Positions 6,056 through 6,950 of a stretch of 6,950 nt of DNA are shown here, piece after piece. The stretch covers positions 1-6,950 of the forward strand of contig VBEU01000147.1 in assembly GCA_005883775.1 (NCBI GenBank), in the 5' to 3' direction. Position 1 is the stretch's first letter. Each line of letters begins with the position of its first letter. A model generated the notes under the pieces. That model did not search any database. It was not told the DNA's origin and worked only from the letters and a program-made list of their open reading frames with translations. The position numbers and the translations under genes are program-made. Origin of the DNA: Chloroflexota bacterium. GTDB lineage: Bacteria; Chloroflexota; Limnocylindria; P2-11E.

Positions 6056-6950
6056 CTACGCGAGGCGATCGAATGCCCGGCGAAGCCGCCGCACGCCTTC
6101 GTCGATGCGATCCGGGGTCGGCGCGCTTATCGAAAATCGCAGCGCGCTTCTGTGATCGGCATCGATCGCGAAGGCGTCGCCCGGAACGAACGCGACCCCC
6201 TCCTGCAGCGCGACGTCGAGCAACGCCCGCGCACTCACGTGCCGCGGCAGGCGCACCCAGAAGTAAAAGCCGCCCTTGGGATCGTTCCAGGCGATGCCCG
6301 TCCCGGCAAGCTCGCGGGCGAGCGCGGCGCGACCTCGGTCCTGCTTCTCGCGGTAGAGCTGGCGCAGCCGTCCGATGTGCGCTTCGGCTCCACCGCGCCG
6401 GTGAAACTCCAGAACGATCCGCTGCGCGAGCGTGCCGGTGCTCGAGTCCATCGTCTGCTTCGCTCTCGACATGCGCGCGATGACATCCGGATCGGCGATG
6501 ACCCAACCGACGCGGAGGCCCGGCAGGAAGGTCTTCGAGAACGTCCCGATAGACACGACCTCGGCGCCACCGAGCGCAGCGAGCGGGGGCAGATCCTCGC
6601 CGCGAAAGCGCAGCGCACCGTACGGATCGTCCTCGACCACGACCGCTTCGTGGCTCGCAGCGAGCGCGAGGAGCGCCTCGCGGCGCTCGAGAGAGAGCGT
6701 CTCGCCGGTGGGATTCTGGAAGTTCGGGACGACGAAGAACATGCGTGGCCGCACCCCGAGCTTTCGGATGCGGCGCGACGCTTCCGCGACGTCGAGGCCG
6801 TCCGCGTCCACGGGCACCTCGAGGACGCGGGCGCCGTGGTTGCGGAACGCTGAAAGCGCGTTCGCGAAGGCGGGAGACTCGGCGACGACGACATCGCCCG
6901 GACGGAGGTAGACGCGGCACGCCAGGTCGATCGCCTGGAGCGCGCCGGCG
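6056..6950 (-). CDS. PLP-dependent aminotransferase, fold type I (5' end cut off)
   Basis: The reading frame stays open to the right edge of the window, so about 297 C-terminal residues are visible and roughly 100 N-terminal ones are missing. Counting from the edge, the motifs are GALQAIDLACR (near the start), PNFQNPTG (about 75-82, the Asn/Pro cofactor loop), EDDPYG (about 106-111) and SIGTFSKTFLPGLRVGW, whose Lys (codon 6533-6535) should bind PLP. The end (RFSISAPTPDRIDEGVRRL) is typical of the MocR/LysN-like class I/II aminotransferases. I see no evidence for or against an N-terminal GntR domain, since that part is outside the window. Position directly upstream of leuCD suggests a branched-chain or 2-aminoadipate-type amino donor or acceptor, but specificity cannot be read from this fragment. 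GTG at 6815-6817 is internal and not the real start. Confidence 0.92.
   Translation of the reverse strand, partial: AGALQAIDLACRVYLRPGDVVVAESPAFANALSAFRNHGARVLEVPVDADGLDVAEASRRIRKLGVRPRMFFVVPNFQNPTGETLSLERREALLALAASHEAVVVEDDPYGALRFRGEDLPPLAALGGAEVVSIGTFSKTFLPGLRVGWVIADPDVIARMSRAKQTMDSSTGTLAQRIVLEFHRRGGAEAHIGRLRQLYREKQDRGRAALARELAGTGIAWNDPKGGFYFWVRLPRHVSARALLDVALQEGVAFVPGDAFAIDADHRSALRFSISAPTPDRIDEGVRRLRRAFDRLA

Noticed and set aside
4126..6483. A 785-codon rightward open frame opposite leuC and leuD
   Set aside because: It lies entirely antisense to leuD, leuC and part of the aminotransferase, all with intact family motifs. Its translation is Arg/Ala/Asp-rich and featureless, as expected for a shadow frame in GC-rich DNA.
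6056..6817. Taking GTG 6815-6817 as the aminotransferase start
   Set aside because: The frame continues without a stop to 6950 and encodes conserved aminotransferase sequence (GALQAIDLACR), so this Val is internal.

Overview
This is a GC-rich, gene-dense bacterial window with no tRNA, rRNA, CRISPR array or insertion sequence that I can see. A predicted F420-dependent LLM-class enzyme, a Flp-type mini-pilin with a GLVDY motif, many weak or absent Shine-Dalgarno sequences and a small free-standing C2H2 zinc finger together suggest a soil-type Chloroflexota lineage. A high-GC actinobacterium is possible. This placement is inference from gene content only.

Layout. At the left edge a small three-helix membrane protein (22-288) reads leftward. 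A 52-base divergent gap separates it from a rightward group and holds a perfect 10-bp inverted repeat (298-334). The rightward group has three members: a 690-residue aconitase-superfamily enzyme with the swivel domain at its N-terminus (341-2413), a 43-residue Flp-pilin-like peptide whose start lies inside the end of the enzyme gene (2338-2469), and a single-pass membrane protein with a Pro/Ser/Thr-rich outer tail (2526-2942). That group meets a leftward operon head-on, with the two stop codons directly abutting (2940-2945).

The leftward operon fills the rest of the window. In transcription order it is: a PLP-dependent aminotransferase (cut by the right edge), leuC, leuD, an F420-dependent LLM-class oxidoreductase and a C2H2 zinc-finger protein. 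Spacings are 16, 0, 23 and -4 bases, so the five genes are very probably co-transcribed.

How the genes fit together. LeuC and LeuD form the heterodimeric 3-isopropylmalate isomerase of leucine biosynthesis, and the upstream aminotransferase could supply a transamination step. The last two genes are not known leucine genes, and their tight coupling is the more unusual part of the operon. The swivel-first fusion is a second, distantly related aconitase-superfamily enzyme. Its cluster motif (CGPCFGQ) is aconitase-like rather than LeuC-like, so it is more likely an aconitase or other hydratase than a spare isopropylmalate isomerase. No single clearly new system stands out. The best leads are the swivel-first aconitase, the zinc-finger/LLM pair and the overlapping mini-pilin.
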